Shown: positions 28,403 to 38,528, numbered from the stretch's first letter. The stretch is 59,864 nucleotides of DNA from an uncultured Granulosicoccaceae bacterium (GCA_938003855.1 CALKXD010000162.1:1-59864), one strand, 5' to 3'. Notes: generated by a model from the sequence alone, not told the origin. Numbers and translations: made by a program.

Positions 28403-29977
28403 ATGCCTGATATTTATACAGATAAAATTCTGATCCTGGATTTTGGATCGCAATTCACTCAATTGATTGCCAGGCGCGTGCGCGAGGCCGGGGTCTATTG
28501 TGAGATATACGGTTGCGATGCCGATCCCGATAGAATCCGTTCATTTGCGCCGAAGGGAATTATTCTGTCTGGTGGTCCCGAGTCTGTATCGGCCAGCGCA
28601 CCGTCCGACATTCCAGACGTGGTGTTCGATCTGGCTGTGCCGGTATTCGGCGTCTGCTATGGAATGCAGGCGATGGCAGCCTATTTTGGTGCTGATGTTG
28701 GCGCTGCTGATCATGCAGAGTTCGGCTACGCCACGGTGCGTGCCAGAGGGCACTCGGCCCTGCTTCGAGACATTCAGGATGACGTGAACGAGCAAGGGCA
28801 CGGGTTGCTGGATGTCTGGATGAGTCACGGTGACCGGGTTGAGTCACTGCCGAACGGGTTCAAGCTGATCGCCAGTACCGACAGCGCTCCGGTCGCAGGA
28901 ATCGCCGATGAAAGCCGCGGTTACTATGGACTGCAGTTTCACTGCGAAGTGACCCACACCAAGCAAGGCGCGCGAATCATTCAGCGTTTTCTCACCGATA
29001 TTTGCGGGTGCGAAGCGCAATGGCAGCCCGCTGGAATCGTCGACAGCAGTATCGAGTCAGTGCGTGCGCAGGTGGGTTCTGACAATGTTCTGCTGGGTTT
29101 ATCGGGAGGTGTTGATTCATCTGTCGTAGCTGCGTTGTTGCATCAGGCGATTGGTGCGCAATTAACCTGCGTGTTTGTCGATACCGGTTTGCTTCGCCAT
29201 GCTGAAGGTGATCAGGTTATGGATACCTTTGCCAACTCCCTGGGGGTGAAGGTTATCCGGGTGAATGCCGAGGATCAGTTCTTACAGGCATTGGCCGGGG
29301 TGTCCGACCCGGAACAAAAACGCAAAGTGATCGGCGGATTGTTTGTGGAGATTTTTGAAGCAGAAGCCAATAAAATTACCGATGTAAAGTGGCTCGCGCA
29401 AGGCACAATCTACCCGGACGTCATCGAGTCTGCGGGGAGTGCGACCGGCAAGGCGCACGTGATCAAGTCGCACCATAATGTTGGCGGGTTGCCTGCACAC
29501 ATGAAACTACAGTTGCTGGAGCCTCTGCGGGAACTGTTCAAAGATGAAGTCAGGCGCGTGGGTCATCAATTGGGGCTGCCGGCAGCAATGATTGATCGCC
29601 ATCCATTCCCCGGGCCGGGGCTTGGAGTTCGTATCCTCGGGGAGGTCACCAAACCGTTCGCTGATACCCTGCGAAAAGCCGATCATATATTTATTGAAGA
29701 GCTGCGCAATCATGATCTCTACGATAAAGTCTCTCAGGCATTTGCTGTGTTTTTACCGGTAAAGTCTGTTGGCGTGACCGGCGATGGCAGGCGCTATGCG
29801 CATGTGATTAGTTTGCGTGCAGTTGAAACCACTGATTTCATGACAGCCGTATGGGCGCGACTGCCTTATGACTTCCTGGACCTGATGTCACGTCGAATCA
29901 TTAACGAGATAGAAGGAGTCTCCCGGGTGGTCTACGACATCTCCGGCAAGCCGCCAGCGACAATCGAATGGGAATGA
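28403..29977 (+). CDS. guaA: GMP synthase (glutamine-hydrolysing)
   Basis: Converts XMP to GMP with ATP and glutamine. The 524-residue protein has an N-terminal class I amidotransferase domain with nucleophile C85 in [10 protein letters not shown] and histidine/glutamate in [10 protein letters not shown]. The ATP-pyrophosphatase domain carries the P-loop [17 protein letters not shown]. The C-terminal dimerisation domain ends KPPATIEWE, the typical terminus. It is the second gene of guaBA. No terminator is obvious directly downstream. Confidence 0.97.
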   Translation: MPDIYTDKILILDFGSQFTQLIARRVREAGVYCEIYGCDADPDRIRSFAPKGIILSGGPESVSASAPSDIPDVVFDLAVPVFGVCYGMQAMAAYFGADVGAADHAEFGYATVRARGHSALLRDIQDDVNEQGHGLLDVWMSHGDRVESLPNGFKLIASTDSAPVAGIADESRGYYGLQFHCEVTHTKQGARIIQRFLTDICGCEAQWQPAGIVDSSIESVRAQVGSDNVLLGLSGGVDSSVVAALLHQAIGAQLTCVFVDTGLLRHAEGDQVMDTFANSLGVKVIRVNAEDQFLQALAGVSDPEQKRKVIGGLFVEIFEAEANKITDVKWLAQGTIYPDVIESAGSATGKAHVIKSHHNVGGLPAHMKLQLLEPLRELFKDEVRRVGHQLGLPAAMIDRHPFPGPGLGVRILGEVTKPFADTLRKADHIFIEELRNHDLYDKVSQAFAVFLPVKSVGVTGDGRRYAHVISLRAVETTDFMTAVWARLPYDFLDLMSRRIINEIEGVSRVVYDISGKPPATIEWE

Positions 29978-30398
29978 TTCTCTGCTGCGGCGCGCCCGCG
30001 CCAGCCAGGATGCAAAGTCAAGATATCCCGGGTGGCGGTTGACTCTAGATTGAGTCCTGCATTGTGGCAATACTGTCACATTTATTTTCAAGTACTGATC
30101 CGACAGCGCCGGCAACCGGCTGTCTAGCTGCAAGTGCCGTGAAGTCCCGTCCTTTCTGGCTGGCCTTAAGCTTCTTAAGATTCTGTGATTTCCTTCTGTG
30201 TGCGCCACAGCTTGTGCCACTACTCAAGATTTAACCTTTCAATTTCACTTTCTCTTCAATTTTCTAATTGTTGGACTATAAAACTGTGGGTACATAAAAA
30301 AAAGTACGCGTCGTCTCTAAAGAAGCGCTAACAGCTTCCCAACCGTCACAGGGTGACCATTGGGCGAAGAGCAAACAATTTAATGGGAATTCTCAACA
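29978..30398. other. Intergenic stretch guaA to OmpA-like gene
   Basis: No convincing gene in these 421 bases. Two hairpins are seen: GACTC/GAGTC (30041-30056) and a longer one at 30102-30124 (GACAG and GCCGG arms), neither with a T-tract. The second half is A/T-rich; TTGTTG (30268-30273) and TACATA (30291-30296), 17 bases apart, could be the promoter of the downstream gene, leaving a leader of about 95 bases. Confidence 0.4.
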
Positions 30399-31493
30399 AT
30401 GAAATGTAAACAATCCCTCGTCGCCACACTTGTCAGTGCATGTTTGTGTGTTCCGGCGATTGCCGATGAGGACCATGGTGGCTTCCATAAAAAGTTATAC
30501 CTTGGCGTAGGGGGAGGCGCTTCACAGCTGTCTCCAGAAGTTGATGCCGGGGTAAATCTGACGGTAGAAGATAAAGAAAGCACCGGCCAGAAGGTCTACA
30601 TTGGTTGGGATTTCCGTCCGCATCTAGCGGTCGAGATCGGCGTTGCTGATTTGGGGGAAGCTCAAATCGGTCCGGACAATCTGGGAAGCCTGGAGTATTC
30701 AGTAGCTGATGCCAGTGTGCTGTACCACTTCTATAATCTTGGTGGCTATGATCGTCTGGCAGCGCGCCGTGGTTTAGGAGCGTTTTGGAAGCTGGGCGTC
30801 GGCATGATGGACAACGCCACACAGAAAACCGATCCCGCTAACACATTTGATTTCAGACGTGACAACGACTGGCATGTGATGGGTGGCCTGGGTGTTGAAT
30901 ACGGCACCAAAATGGGGCTGGCACTGCGCGGCGAGATTGAAGCGTTTGATGAAGACGCCGTGCTTGCATCCGTTGGTGTACTTTGGCGACTGGGCGGCAG
31001 TGGCGACAAAAAACCCTCCTTGTTTCAGAAGGTCGATGCCAAAGGCATGATGGGTCTGGACGATGATGACGCCGATGGTATCTCCAACAATCTTGATGAC
31101 TGCCCGGACACACTAGCAGGCGATCCGGTATCGGCGACAGGCTGTGCGATGTTCGGCGGCGTTCTGGAAGGGGTTCTGTTCGAGAGTGGCGCCGACAGGC
31201 TGACTGATGATTCGCAGGTGGTGCTAAACGATGCTGCAGATGTGTTGCTTAAGTATCCTAATGTGAGCATCGAGGTTCAGGCGCACACCGATAGCCAGGG
31301 TGCTGCAGATTACAATCTTGAGTTATCCAAGAAACGCGCACTGGCGACTGTTCGCTACCTGATGTTGCGCGGTGTTCCATCGGAGCAACTCCAGGCGCGA
31401 GCTTTTGGTGAATCCAAGCCACTGGAAAGCAACGATACAGCTGAAGGTCGGCAGGCGAATCGCCGGGTGGAGTTCCACGTTACCGGTAAGTAG
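30399..31493 (+). CDS. OmpA-family outer-membrane protein
   Basis: Links the outer membrane to peptidoglycan. The 364-residue protein has a signal peptide (about 1-22), an eight-strand-type beta-barrel (about 32-205, starting KLYLGVGGGAS and ending GVLWRLGG), a short acidic thrombospondin type 3-like linker (DDDDADGISNNLDDCPDT), and a C-terminal OmpA domain (about 255-364). That domain has GVLFESGADRLTDDSQ and AHTDSQGAADYNLELSKKRA, the usual diaminopimelate-binding segment, and ends NRRVEFHV. GGGA lies upstream of the ATG. A long 13-bp terminator follows. The type is close to OprF-like porins, but substrate is unknown. Confidence 0.92.
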   Translation: MKCKQSLVATLVSACLCVPAIADEDHGGFHKKLYLGVGGGASQLSPEVDAGVNLTVEDKESTGQKVYIGWDFRPHLAVEIGVADLGEAQIGPDNLGSLEYSVADASVLYHFYNLGGYDRLAARRGLGAFWKLGVGMMDNATQKTDPANTFDFRRDNDWHVMGGLGVEYGTKMGLALRGEIEAFDEDAVLASVGVLWRLGGSGDKKPSLFQKVDAKGMMGLDDDDADGISNNLDDCPDTLAGDPVSATGCAMFGGVLEGVLFESGADRLTDDSQVVLNDAADVLLKYPNVSIEVQAHTDSQGAADYNLELSKKRALATVRYLMLRGVPSEQLQARAFGESKPLESNDTAEGRQANRRVEFHVTGK

Positions 31494-31538
31494 TCCCCGC
31501 CTCACGACTTACAACTGCCGCGCGCAGTTGGTACACTG

Positions 31539-31574
31539 AGCCGCGATCCGGATTTTCCGGGTCGCGGCTTTTTT
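31539..31574 (+). terminator. Intrinsic terminator after the OmpA-like gene
   Basis: AGCCGCGA (31539-31546) pairs with TCGCGGCT (31562-31569); CCGG pairs with CCGG inside, and the loop is ATTTT. Six T residues follow. A second perfect 7-bp hairpin lies just upstream (31512-31530). Confidence 0.9.
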
Positions 31575-31594
31575 ATTTGTGAGATGGGAATACG

Positions 31595-32116
31595 GTGAAC
31601 AATACATTAGGCCTTACATATCCCACCCGATCCGGCGCCAAAGCAAAACTTTGGGTGGCAGGGATGCTGTCGATAGCGCTCCTGAACGGTTGCGCGGTAA
31701 ACAGTCGTGTTACCGAGCCGGACCTCGTGGCAGAAAAGCTCGATTCCTACGTCGTCGCTGACGGCGATATTCGCCATGAAGTAATCAATGAAGACGTAGC
31801 CCGGCTGTGGCAGGAGTCAGAAATTTTACAGCGCAGCGGTGATATTGAAACCGCCAAAAGCCGTTTGGAGCAGGCGATTCAGATCACACCGAGAGATGCG
31901 GTGTTGTGGAGTCGCGCAGCGGAACTCGAACTCGATCAGAACTCTCACCTGCGGGCGGAAAACTATGCTGCTAAATCGAACTTTCTGGCCACTGTCGACA
32001 ACACTGGTTTACGCTATCGCAACTGGCTGATTATTCAGCTATCACGCAAAGGGCGTGGGGATCTGCTGGGGGCACGTGAAGCCGAACTTGAGACAACCAA
32101 GCTCATCAAGCCATAG
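31595..32116 (+). CDS. TPR-like lipoprotein
   Basis: A 173-residue lipoprotein: the N-terminal segment ends in the lipobox LLNGC (cysteine about 33), followed by a helical region with a TPR-type unit (about 67-135, SEILQRSGDIETAKSRLEQAIQITPRDAVLWSRAAELEL). Such proteins usually act as scaffolds in the periplasm; the partner is unknown. The start is GTG, with GGGA upstream. It lies between the OmpA-like gene terminator and yoaA. I do not recognise a named family. Confidence 0.82.
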   Translation: MNNTLGLTYPTRSGAKAKLWVAGMLSIALLNGCAVNSRVTEPDLVAEKLDSYVVADGDIRHEVINEDVARLWQESEILQRSGDIETAKSRLEQAIQITPRDAVLWSRAAELELDQNSHLRAENYAAKSNFLATVDNTGLRYRNWLIIQLSRKGRGDLLGAREAELETTKLIKP

Positions 32117-32242
32117 GTCCCGCCACCGCAGATCTGACAACTCCGTCGCGGACCTCGATGCCGGACGCCGGGTTGCGGTCAGCGCATCCGTTGGAGCATC
32201 GATGACAGTCGACCGGTATTGCAACAACGGTTCGGACATACC

Positions 32243-34219
32243 ATGAGCGACGAGCCAACTGTCAGCGAAGTTAATGTCGCGGCACTCGATGATCCCGAGT
32301 CTATGGCCTATGTGCTGGGCGACTATGGTCCGTTTGCCGATAGCAAGCCCGGCTTTCGCGCCCGCACAGAGCAGCAGCAGCTGGCTACAGCCATTGATCA
32401 GTGCATTGCTGAAAGCAACATTTTGATCGGCGAGGCGGGCACCGGTGTTGGTAAAACGTTCGCGTATCTGGTGCCGGCGCTCACCTGTGGCAAGCGGGTT
32501 ATTCTGTCGACCGGCACGCGCCATTTGCAGGATCAGCTGTACCACACCGATCTGCCCGTTGTGCGCCGGACACTCGGACGCCACCCGAAGGTGGCCCTGC
32601 TGAAAGGACGAGCCAACTACATTTGCAAAAGCCGTGTCGAACGTGCAATGCGTAACCCGGCACTGCGTGATCCTGCGCTGTCCGCACAGTTGGCGCAGAT
32701 CCGCAACTGGTCAGACCAGACCGAAACCGGAGATATCTCTGAGGTCCTTGATGTGCCGGAGGCATCACCGGTTTGGGCTTACGTGACATCCAACGATGAT
32801 TTTTGCTCTGATCACAACCCTGAAGACATGGGTGGGTGCTTTGTCCTGAAAGCACGAAAGCGTGCAATGGATGCCAAAATCGTGGTGGTCAACCATCATT
32901 TGTTTTGTGCTGATCTGGCGCTGAAGGAGGGGTCGTTTGGTGAGATCCTGCCCGAGGCCGATGTCGTAATTATCGATGAAGCACATCAGTTACCCGACAC
33001 CGCAGCGATTTTTTTCGGCAAGCGTCTGAGCAGTCGGCAATTGTTTGATCTGGTGCGGGACAGTCAGGCCGAATTTCTGTCTGAGGCACCCGATGTCACT
33101 GAAATCAGAGATCGTTCCGAAGCGCTGGAGAAAGCCACGCGCGACTTTCGCTTGTCGCTTGGGGTAAATCAGCGTCGTGATGCCTGGGCAGCTGTTGACT
33201 CGAAAACAGAAGTTTCTTCAGCACTGGAACATTTGCGCGATACGCTGGAGTTGCTGTTTGAGCCCCTGGATATTGCTTCCGTGCGTGGCAAGGGTCTTGA
33301 AAGCTGCCGACGACGTTGTCTGGCCCATATGGAAGTGCTGGAATCCTATACCGATCAGCGCGACGAGGAGTACATTCACTGGTTTGAGACTTACCGTACA
33401 GGTTTCAGTCTGAACCTCACGCCGCAGAATGTCGCCAAGCCATTCTCCAGCGCACTGGCTCAATTGAGCTGCTCGTGGGTATTCACCTCCGCTACACTGG
33501 CAGTCAATGGCAGCTTTGAGCATTTTCAATCGCAACTCGGCATCGAAGACGCGAACGAGATCCAGGTGGACAGCCCGTTTAACTATAAAAAAAATGCGCT
33601 GCTGTATTTACCCGCCGGCATGCCATTGCCGCAGCAGCCGGAGTTCGACAATGCGGTGTTGCGTATAGCGTCCGAAGTCGTTGAAGCCAGTGAAGGACGA
33701 TGCTTTATTTTGTTCACCAGTCATCGTGCGCTCGAATATGCTGCTGCAGAAATGCGACGAACCTGCACCTACCCGGTGCTGGTTCAAGGGCAAATGCCCA
33801 AGCGGGAACTCGTAGACGCATTTCAGTCGATGGGTAATGCGGTATTGCTGGGAACCAGCAGTTTCTGGGAAGGAGTTGATGTTCGGGGGGAGGCGCTGTC
33901 GAGTGTTATTATAGACCGGCTGCCGTTTGCCTCACCCGGTGATCCGGTACTGCAGGCGCGGATTAACGGCCTTAAAAAAAATGGCATCAATGCCTTTACC
34001 GAGTATCAGTTGCCTAAGGCGGTGTTAACTCTCAAGCAAGGTGTAGGACGGCTCATTCGTGATGTCAACGATCGCGGTGTTATGGTGATTTGTGATCCAC
34101 GGTTGCAAACCAAAGATTACGGCAATACGTTTTTAAACAGTTTGCCAAGCATGCGTACTGTGCAGAAACCGCATAGCGTCAATCAGTTTTTTCAACAAGA
34201 CCGGGAATCCGAAGCCTGA
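32243..34219 (+). CDS. yoaA: ATP-dependent DNA helicase YoaA (DinG/XPD family)
   Basis: YoaA is an XPD-like 5'-3' helicase that helps repair replication forks, in E. coli together with HolC. The 658-residue protein has Walker A GEAGTGVGKTFAYLVPAL, Walker B VVIIDEAHQLPD, and C-terminal motifs FTSATLA, LLGTSSFWEGVDVRGE and QGVGRLIR. Cysteines at about C128, C188 and C199 match three iron-sulfur ligands. The fourth canonical cysteine, between C188 and C199, is missing; SDHNPED stands there, with H191 a possible substitute. The ATG at 32243 is preferred over a TTG at 32219. tsaB follows, as in other gammaproteobacteria. Confidence 0.92.
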   Translation: MSDEPTVSEVNVAALDDPESMAYVLGDYGPFADSKPGFRARTEQQQLATAIDQCIAESNILIGEAGTGVGKTFAYLVPALTCGKRVILSTGTRHLQDQLYHTDLPVVRRTLGRHPKVALLKGRANYICKSRVERAMRNPALRDPALSAQLAQIRNWSDQTETGDISEVLDVPEASPVWAYVTSNDDFCSDHNPEDMGGCFVLKARKRAMDAKIVVVNHHLFCADLALKEGSFGEILPEADVVIIDEAHQLPDTAAIFFGKRLSSRQLFDLVRDSQAEFLSEAPDVTEIRDRSEALEKATRDFRLSLGVNQRRDAWAAVDSKTEVSSALEHLRDTLELLFEPLDIASVRGKGLESCRRRCLAHMEVLESYTDQRDEEYIHWFETYRTGFSLNLTPQNVAKPFSSALAQLSCSWVFTSATLAVNGSFEHFQSQLGIEDANEIQVDSPFNYKKNALLYLPAGMPLPQQPEFDNAVLRIASEVVEASEGRCFILFTSHRALEYAAAEMRRTCTYPVLVQGQMPKRELVDAFQSMGNAVLLGTSSFWEGVDVRGEALSSVIIDRLPFASPGDPVLQARINGLKKNGINAFTEYQLPKAVLTLKQGVGRLIRDVNDRGVMVICDPRLQTKDYGNTFLNSLPSMRTVQKPHSVNQFFQQDRESEA

Positions 34220-34250
34220 CAACCATGCACCATCTGAGCGTTGTACGTCA

Positions 34251-34946
34251 TTGAATATTGTCGCATTGGATACCTCAACCGAGGCTTGCTCGGTGGCCCT
34301 GCTGAGTAACGGTAAAACCGCCAGTGGTTATACCGTTGAGCCCAGAATGCATGCGCGAAAGTTGCTGCCGATGCTCGATGAGCTACTGGCGGAAGCTGGA
34401 CTGCTGCCGACGCAGATCGACGGGGTTGCTTTTGCGCGGGGGCCCGGTGCGTTTACCGGTGTGCGGATTGCCACTGCCGCCGCACAGGCCATTGCACTGG
34501 CTGCTGATATTCCTGTAATGCCGGTCTCCACTCTGGCGGCCATTGCTGCACGTGCGATGCGTGAAGGCGGGCATGAAAAAGTAGCCGTAGCAATTGATGC
34601 GCGCATGAATGAGGTTTACTGGGGAGCGTATCAGCAGAGCGCGGAGGGTATTCAGCTGCTCGGAGAGGAGCGGGTCTGCCCGGCAGAGCAGGTTGCAACA
34701 CTCGATAGTAGCTGGGTTGCGGCGGGAACCGGCTGGGCTACTTATGGCGAGCAACTGCAGGCCGTTAGTGGCGCGCAACTGGTTGAATTAACCGATCCCT
34801 TTCCTCATGCACTGGATGTACTGGCCATAGGCACGCTGATGTACGCCAACGGTAACGGCGTTTCGGCCGAACATGCGGCCCCGGTTTATCTGCGCAACAA
34901 TGTGGCAAAAACGGAGGCTGAGCGTGGAGTGGCCCGGGCCAGGTGA
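34251..34946 (+). CDS. tsaB: tRNA threonylcarbamoyladenosine biosynthesis protein TsaB
   Basis: Partner of TsaD and TsaE in making t6A at position 37 of ANN-decoding tRNAs. The 231-residue protein opens NIVALDTSTEACSVAL and has GVAFARGPGAFTGVRIATAAAQAIA, the ASKHA-fold signatures. A C-terminal AAPVYLRNNVAKT matches the family tail. The start is TTG, placed so that LALDTST-type N-terminus is preserved; the ribosome site is weak. It lies 31 bases after yoaA and ends 4 bases before the convergent AlkD-like gene. Confidence 0.95.
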   Translation: MNIVALDTSTEACSVALLSNGKTASGYTVEPRMHARKLLPMLDELLAEAGLLPTQIDGVAFARGPGAFTGVRIATAAAQAIALAADIPVMPVSTLAAIAARAMREGGHEKVAVAIDARMNEVYWGAYQQSAEGIQLLGEERVCPAEQVATLDSSWVAAGTGWATYGEQLQAVSGAQLVELTDPFPHALDVLAIGTLMYANGNGVSAEHAAPVYLRNNVAKTEAERGVARAR

Positions 34947-34950
34947 GTCG

Positions 34951-35658
34951 TTACTTGCTGTGTAACATATAGTGTTTACGTCTGTCCTGAGGCAGCTTTT
35001 CTATTGCATAGCGCAACATCGTCCGCGGCATTTGCTGCAAGTGCTGATCGAGAAACCGGTACAGTCGGACGGGATCGCGCTTGCCCGCCTCGCGCAGCAT
35101 CCAGCCGGAAGCCTTATGCATTAAGTCTTCTTTGTCGTTTAGCAGAGCGGCAGCATACTTGAAGGTGTCGTCGAGATCGTTGTGACGGATATAGTGCAGC
35201 GTGGCTATCATCGCTATGCGTCGGTCCCAAAGGCGGCGCGCGTTGATTAATTTATCGAGCCGGCTGCGATTTTTATCGAAGTACCAGGCTCCGGCGATAA
35301 AATAGGCCGAGGAATCAACCAGATCCCAGTTGTTGATGAACTTCTTCTGAGAAAAATACGCAGAGACGATTTTTTTCTTGTCTGGTTGATCTGCGCGGTT
35401 GAAGAGATCGACCATCGCGAACAAAGCAAACAGTCGAATTTCATGCCATTCGTTTTGCAATAGAGTGATGGCGTCCGCCAATGTGAGGGTGCCGCCGGAT
35501 TGCTTAACCATCGACCGCAGCACCGGTACGGTAATGCCTAGAAATTTGTCGTCGGCGGCATAGTCGCCCGGGCCGGTTTTGAAGAACCGGGCCGACTTCA
35601 GAGCCCGGGATTTATCCGCCTGACGGGTCAGTGTCTGGATGATTTGCCGGCTTGTCAT
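34951..35658 (-). CDS. AlkD-like DNA alkylation repair protein
   Basis: HEAT-repeat-like DNA glycosylase family that excises bulky or cationic alkylated bases without base flipping. The 235-residue protein has LGITVPVLRSMVK near the N-terminus, the block FINNWDLVDSSAYFI containing the Trp and Asp of the active cleft, and SGWMLREAGKRDP with the later tryptophan. The family is well recognised by those blocks. It is convergent with tsaB. The exact lesion range cannot be told from sequence. Confidence 0.9.
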   Translation of the reverse strand: MTSRQIIQTLTRQADKSRALKSARFFKTGPGDYAADDKFLGITVPVLRSMVKQSGGTLTLADAITLLQNEWHEIRLFALFAMVDLFNRADQPDKKKIVSAYFSQKKFINNWDLVDSSAYFIAGAWYFDKNRSRLDKLINARRLWDRRIAMIATLHYIRHNDLDDTFKYAAALLNDKEDLMHKASGWMLREAGKRDPVRLYRFLDQHLQQMPRTMLRYAIEKLPQDRRKHYMLHSK

Positions 35659-35695
35659 AAGGTTGATGTCTCATTAACAGTTGCAGGCGATCGGT

Positions 35696-36043
35696 TTATT
35701 TCAGTAGGGCGCCGTAGCTGTCTTCAGAAAAACCCACCAGCGTCTCTTTGCCATGTACCAGTATCGGGCGCTTGATCATTGCGGGGTGCTCGCAGAGAAG
35801 ATCAGCAGCGTTGTTGCCGGTAGTGTTGCTTTTGACCGACTCGTCTAGTTTGCGCCAGGTGGTACCGCGTTTGTTCAGCACGGTTTCCCATCCGTGCTGC
35901 TTAATCCACTGCTGGATGATTTTTTTATCAACGCCGTCAACTCGGTAGTCGTGAAACGTATACTCGGCACCCAGAGCATCGAGGTGACGGCGTGCTTTTT
36001 TGATCGTGTCGCAGTTCTTAATGCCGTAGAGCGTGGTCTTCAT
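35696..36043 (-). CDS. ArsC/Spx/YffB-like thioredoxin-fold protein
   Basis: A 115-residue ArsC-family protein with a single N-terminal cysteine (C11 in [14 protein letters not shown]) and the block [15 protein letters not shown]. Classical arsenate reductases have more around this cysteine, and the protein is closer to YffB, whose role is not established. The ATG overlaps the dapD stop by one base (TGATG), so it is translated with dapD. In E. coli YffB is beside dapE and in Pseudomonas this protein sits beside dapD, linking it loosely to lysine synthesis. Confidence 0.88.
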   Translation of the reverse strand: MKTTLYGIKNCDTIKKARRHLDALGAEYTFHDYRVDGVDKKIIQQWIKQHGWETVLNKRGTTWRKLDESVKSNTTGNNAADLLCEHPAMIKRPILVHGKETLVGFSEDSYGALLK

Positions 36044-36873
36044 CAGTCAACGACGCGCAGCAATTCGTTAATACCCACTTTACTGCGGGTTTTTTCATCG
36101 ACCCGTTTTACAATCACTGCGCAATACAAACTGTACTTGCCGTCTGCGGAAGGCAGATTGCCAGACACAACGACTGATCCTGCGGGTACGCGGCCATAGA
36201 TGATTTCGTCGTTTTCGCGGTCGTAGATTCGGGTGCTCTGTCCAATGTATACGCCCATGGAAATCACCGAGCCTTCTTCGACGATCACCCCTTCAACAAC
36301 TTCTGAGCGCGCGCCGACAAAGCAATTGTCTTCAATAATGGTAGGGCTTGCCTGCAAAGGCTCCAGAACACCGCCAATACCCACGCCACCGGACAGGTGA
36401 ACATTCTTGCCGATTTGCGCGCAGGAGCCGACAGTGGCCCAGGTATCGACCATGGTGCCGCTGTCAACGTAGGCGCCGATATTGACATAGGACGGCATCA
36501 GGACCGTGTTCGGCGCGACGTATGACCCCTTGCGGGCGACGGCAGGCGGAACCACGCGAACACCGGAAGCGGCAAACTGCTCCGCGCTGTAGTCGGTGAA
36601 TTTTGAGTCGACCTTGTCGTAAAACTGGGTATAGCCGCCGGCACTCATGGGTTCGTTGTCGCGAATACGGAACGACAGCAGAACGGCTTTTTTCAGCCAC
36701 TCATTGACTACCCAGTCACCCACGCCACGGCGCTCGGCCACCCGGGCCTCGCCGCTGTCGATGAGCAGGATGGCTGAATCGATTGCATTTTTGGTCTCTG
36801 CATCGACGCTTGCCGGGGTGATTTCTGCACGGCGTTCAAATGCCGCGTTAATGATGGGTTCCAGATCTGCCAT
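36043..36873 (-). CDS. dapD: Tetrahydrodipicolinate N-succinyltransferase DapD
   Basis: Acylates tetrahydrodipicolinate with succinyl-CoA in the succinylase branch of lysine and diaminopimelate synthesis. The 276-residue protein has a short N-terminal helical domain and a left-handed beta-helix of hexapeptide repeats (about 100-235, for example [20 protein letters not shown]). It ends [17 protein letters not shown] lies 6 bases before the ATG, a strong ribosome site. It follows dapC on the same strand after about 160 bases and overlaps the ArsC-like gene. Confidence 0.97.
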   Translation of the reverse strand: MADLEPIINAAFERRAEITPASVDAETKNAIDSAILLIDSGEARVAERRGVGDWVVNEWLKKAVLLSFRIRDNEPMSAGGYTQFYDKVDSKFTDYSAEQFAASGVRVVPPAVARKGSYVAPNTVLMPSYVNIGAYVDSGTMVDTWATVGSCAQIGKNVHLSGGVGIGGVLEPLQASPTIIEDNCFVGARSEVVEGVIVEEGSVISMGVYIGQSTRIYDRENDEIIYGRVPAGSVVVSGNLPSADGKYSLYCAVIVKRVDEKTRSKVGINELLRVVD

Positions 36874-37034
36874 GGAGGCTCCTGTTGGTTGTTCGTTTCA
36901 GTGTGGGGGTATAGTAACTTTTCAGCTAAAAAATTAAAGCTATTTATCCCTGTTGTGCCAACCCGCAGAGAAGCGGATATTCGGTATTCGTCGGTCCCTG
37001 ATGTGGTGTTGGGCACAGCCCTGTTGCTGTTGAG

Positions 37035-38240
37035 CTAGCGGTGTTGTTCGAGGCATTCGATGATTCGGGCCGACGCCTGCAGGCATTGTTCGAGTGGTGC
37101 TACCAGTGCCAGTCTGACGTGGTTGGCGCCCGGGTTACGGTTTTGCTGAGAGGGCCGCGATAAATAGCTGCCGGGCAGCACTCGAATGTTCTGTTCAGTA
37201 TAAAGCCAGCGGGTAAAATCGATTTCATCGATGGGCAGTTGTGGCCAAAGAAAAAATCCACCATCGGGTTGCTGCAGTGAAAGGGGAGTGGCAAGCAGAT
37301 CGAGTACCTGCCGAAATTTCTCGCGATACAGGGCTCGGTTTTCTACGACGTGCTGCTCATCGCTCCACGCGGCGGTGCTGGCCGCATCGGTATAGGCTGG
37401 CATGGCACAGCCATGATACGTTCTATAAAGCAGAAATTTTTTAATGATATTGCTGTCGCCGGCGGTAAACCCCGAGCGAAGACCGGGAAGATTAGAGCGT
37501 TTGGACAGACTGTTAAAAACAATGCATCGTTTGAAATCTGTGTTGCCCATGTTTGCCGCCGCCTGCAGCAGTCCACATGGCCTGTTGCTCTCATCCGGGT
37601 ATATTTCAGAGTAACACTCATCTGACACCACATAAAAATTGTACTGTTCAGCCTTTAACAGTACCTGTTGTAGAGTTGCTTCAGGGATTACGGCACCGGC
37701 AGGGTTGCCCGGCGTACACAAATACAGTATCTGGCATTGCTGCCAGACTGGTTCTGGAATGGACTCGAAGTCGGGTTGGTAGTCGAGTCTTGCCGGAGTG
37801 TCGTATAACCAGGGTTCCGCTCCGGCTAACAGTGCTGCACCTTCGTAAATTTGATAGAACGGATTGGGTATCAATATGTGTTTTTTTGCTAAAGAGGTGT
37901 CATACAGGCATTGAGCGATGGCGAACAACGCTTCACGCGTGCCATTGACAGGCAACACGTTGTGTTGCGCATCGACACTCGTGGCCGGCAGCGTGAAGCG
38001 GTGTATCAGCCATGTCGCAATTGCCTCCCTGATGCCGGTGCTACCGCGGGTGGGCGGGTAATTCGCTACACCGTGTAACGCGCGGGTCAGGGCATCGAGT
38101 ACGAATTGCGGTGGTTGATGTTTGGGTTCGCCGATCGATAGATTGATCGCGGGTGCTTTGTCGGGTGTTTGCAGGTTCCGGTACAGCGCAGATAACTTCT
38201 CGAACGGATAGGGGTGCAGCTTGCTTAAAGATGGGTTCAT
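37035..38240 (-). CDS. dapC: Succinyldiaminopimelate transaminase DapC
   Basis: Class I PLP aminotransferase that converts N-succinyl-2-amino-6-ketopimelate to N-succinyl-diaminopimelate, the step after DapD. The 401-residue protein has SIGEPKHQPPQFVLDAL, CTPGNPAGAV, SDECYSEIY and the PLP lysine K247 in FNSLSKRSNLPGLRSG, all typical of the proteobacterial DapC type. Vicinity to dapD supports the role over a generic aspartate aminotransferase. The ATG has no ribosome site, but an upstream small frame stops one base before it (TGACATG), which would allow translational coupling. glnD, often upstream in Pseudomonas, is absent. Confidence 0.92.
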   Translation of the reverse strand: MNPSLSKLHPYPFEKLSALYRNLQTPDKAPAINLSIGEPKHQPPQFVLDALTRALHGVANYPPTRGSTGIREAIATWLIHRFTLPATSVDAQHNVLPVNGTREALFAIAQCLYDTSLAKKHILIPNPFYQIYEGAALLAGAEPWLYDTPARLDYQPDFESIPEPVWQQCQILYLCTPGNPAGAVIPEATLQQVLLKAEQYNFYVVSDECYSEIYPDESNRPCGLLQAAANMGNTDFKRCIVFNSLSKRSNLPGLRSGFTAGDSNIIKKFLLYRTYHGCAMPAYTDAASTAAWSDEQHVVENRALYREKFRQVLDLLATPLSLQQPDGGFFLWPQLPIDEIDFTRWLYTEQNIRVLPGSYLSRPSQQNRNPGANHVRLALVAPLEQCLQASARIIECLEQHR

Positions 38241-38241
38241 G

Positions 38242-38499
38242 TCAGATGTCGCAGTAAGACGAGTAAGCGAACGGCGTTAGCCTCAGCGGCCAGTGACCGG
38301 ATTGCCGGGTGTGTTGGTCCCGACCGTGCCTGAGGGTCGGATCGCAGCACTGAATGTCGCCGACGCTGATCTGTCGTGCGGTGTTAGCGGCTTTGGCGCC
38401 GCCAGCCTGTGAGCCGCTCCCGGCGAACAGCTCAGCAACCACAAAAGCTGCCGGCTTGCTGTGGCTGGTACTGGGTCTCTGTGCAAATAAACCGGCCAT
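38242..38499 (-). CDS. Uncertain small ORF upstream of dapC
   Basis: An 85-residue frame rich in Ser, Ala, Arg and His, without recognisable domain. In favour: a perfect TATAAT on the minus strand (38534-38529) lies about 30 bases before its ATG, AGG sits about 9 bases before that ATG, and its stop is one base from the dapC start, which itself lacks a ribosome site. Against: the amino acid composition looks like non-coding sequence, and other frames here are also open. It may be a coupling leader for dapC or merely untranslated leader. Without it the 457 bases 38241-38697 hold no gene. Confidence 0.3.
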   Translation of the reverse strand: MAGLFAQRPSTSHSKPAAFVVAELFAGSGSQAGGAKAANTARQISVGDIQCCDPTLRHGRDQHTRQSGHWPLRLTPFAYSSYCDI

Positions 38500-38528
38500 G
38501 ATATCGCCTGTAGCTGTGGTCGGCGGGT

